DNA of 64,000 nt. Origin: JAKLIX01 sp964605655 (GTDB lineage: Bacteria > Bacteroidota > Bacteroidia > Bacteroidales > CAIXZF01). The stretch covers positions 1-64,000 of the forward strand of contig CAZSDK010000007.1 in the NCBI GenBank assembly GCA_964605655.1. Reading direction: 5' to 3'. The position numbers and the translations under genes were made by a program. How positions within the stretch are numbered: position 1 is the stretch's first letter; each line of letters starts with the position of its first letter. Below are positions 63,579-64,000 of the stretch, one piece after another. The notes beneath the pieces were generated by a model. It worked only from the letters and a program-made list of their open reading frames with translations. It searched no databases and was not told the DNA's origin.

Positions 63579-64000
63579 ATGATCAAATCATTGATATTCA
63601 GGATTTTAATTACAGTATCATTCATTTTCAGTTTCCAGACGGAATGGGTGTTTGGTCAACTCCAGGTGACTCAAGGAGGAAATCCAGTCGATTTGGTGAA
63701 TGATGTGTTGATAGGGACCGGAGTTGTCGCCAGCAATATTACGATGACGGGAGGCAGTGTGATGTACGGTTCTTTTACCACCGGAGCTAATCCCACCAAT
63801 CTGGGTCTGGCCAGTGGTCTGATACTGACCTCAGGCAGTGCCACCAATGCCATTGGTCCGAATATATCAGGAGGGATTACGACCGACCTGCAACTTCCGG
63901 GAGACTCATTGCTGACCAGCCTTATTCCGGGTTACCAGACACGTGATGCCTGTGTTCTCGAGTTTGACTTTATTCCGCAGGGTGACACCATGCGTTTCCG
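63579..64000 (+). CDS. Choice-of-anchor L domain protein (truncated at the window edge)
   Basis: The N-terminal 140 residues only. A signal peptide (ILITVSFIFSF core) is followed by LVNDVLIGTGVVASNITMTGG, then LGLASGLILTSGSATNAIG and CVLEFDFIPQGD, the pattern of the choice-of-anchor L domain in Bacteroidota. Such proteins are often T9SS cargo with a C-terminal type B domain, but the end is outside the window. The gene is divergent from the M20 dipeptidase. Confidence 0.8.
   Translation, partial: MIKSLIFRILITVSFIFSFQTEWVFGQLQVTQGGNPVDLVNDVLIGTGVVASNITMTGGSVMYGSFTTGANPTNLGLASGLILTSGSATNAIGPNISGGITTDLQLPGDSLLTSLIPGYQTRDACVLEFDFIPQGDTMRF

Noticed and set aside
1..64000. tRNA, rRNA, riboswitch
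   Set aside because: I looked in the intergenic gaps for cloverleaf patterns and conserved leader motifs and found none; a covariance search was not possible.

Overview
The window (about 64 kb, mid-GC) is a chromosomal segment of a member of the Bacteroidota, probably class Bacteroidia; the sequence alone does not place it further. Evidence: several proteins carry type IX secretion (T9SS) C-terminal sorting domains (type B at 6584-7696 and 9072-13010, type A at 33368-35533 and 44928-45839). There is an archaeal/eukaryote-type ProS, an ECF sigma factor followed by a one-TM partner, a LytTR regulator with a His_kinase-type sensor, and promoters of the Bacteroidota form TTG-N19/20-TAnnTTTG (clearest before rplU). 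Shine-Dalgarno sequences are mostly weak. I saw no rRNA, tRNA, CRISPR array, prophage or integrase.

Layout. 1-4576: central metabolism (malic enzyme tail, malate dehydrogenase, zinc-less sirtuin) converging on a TlpA-like thioredoxin protein and glyA. 4679-13010: a catalytic M16 peptidase, an ECF sigma factor, a membrane-anchored protein with a T9SS type B sorting domain in the anti-sigma position, a non-catalytic M16 subunit and a 1312-residue T9SS adhesin-like protein. 13139-19904: guaB, then three periplasmic foldase genes (two parvulin/SurA-type, one lipoprotein) and a MoxR ATPase. 19984-24105: tripartite export genes (adaptor, MacB-like permease, TolC-like protein) with no ATPase gene. 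24251-29066: peroxiredoxin, two-component pair, MazG, ProS. 29158-32488: a Tyr/Asn/Gln-rich lipoprotein and a FadL-like porin. 32489-33357: an AT-rich accessory patch with a dispersed repeat and a small Cys-rich gene broken by a stop in its signal peptide.

33368-35533: T9SS beta-propeller protein. 35569-37543: partial cytochrome c maturation set ccmBCDE, with a CxxxY-type CcmE. 37572-42869: MMPL/RND transporter, RfbA, sugar epimerase, polyprenyl synthase. 42863-47413 (minus strand): ABC-F ATPase, T9SS cargo, aldehyde dehydrogenase. 47551-52802: rplU-rpmA, serS, lipoprotein and TPR protein, rsmA. 52804-53857: a REP/RAYT island (Y1 transposase, palindromic REPs, remnant of a second RAYT). 53871-63410 (minus strand): BNR/sortilin-like propeller protein, dockerin-like secreted protein, YgiQ radical SAM protein, mtnA, two M20 peptidases. 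63579-64000: start of a choice-of-anchor L protein that runs off the window.

The strongest candidate for something new is 6027-7696 in its 4679-13010 setting: a putative inner-membrane anti-sigma protein whose periplasmic end is a T9SS sorting signal. It suggests, but does not prove, a way of sensing T9SS status. Other points of interest are the CcmE variant, the RAYT/REP island and the low-complexity lipoprotein with a near-ideal ribosome binding site.
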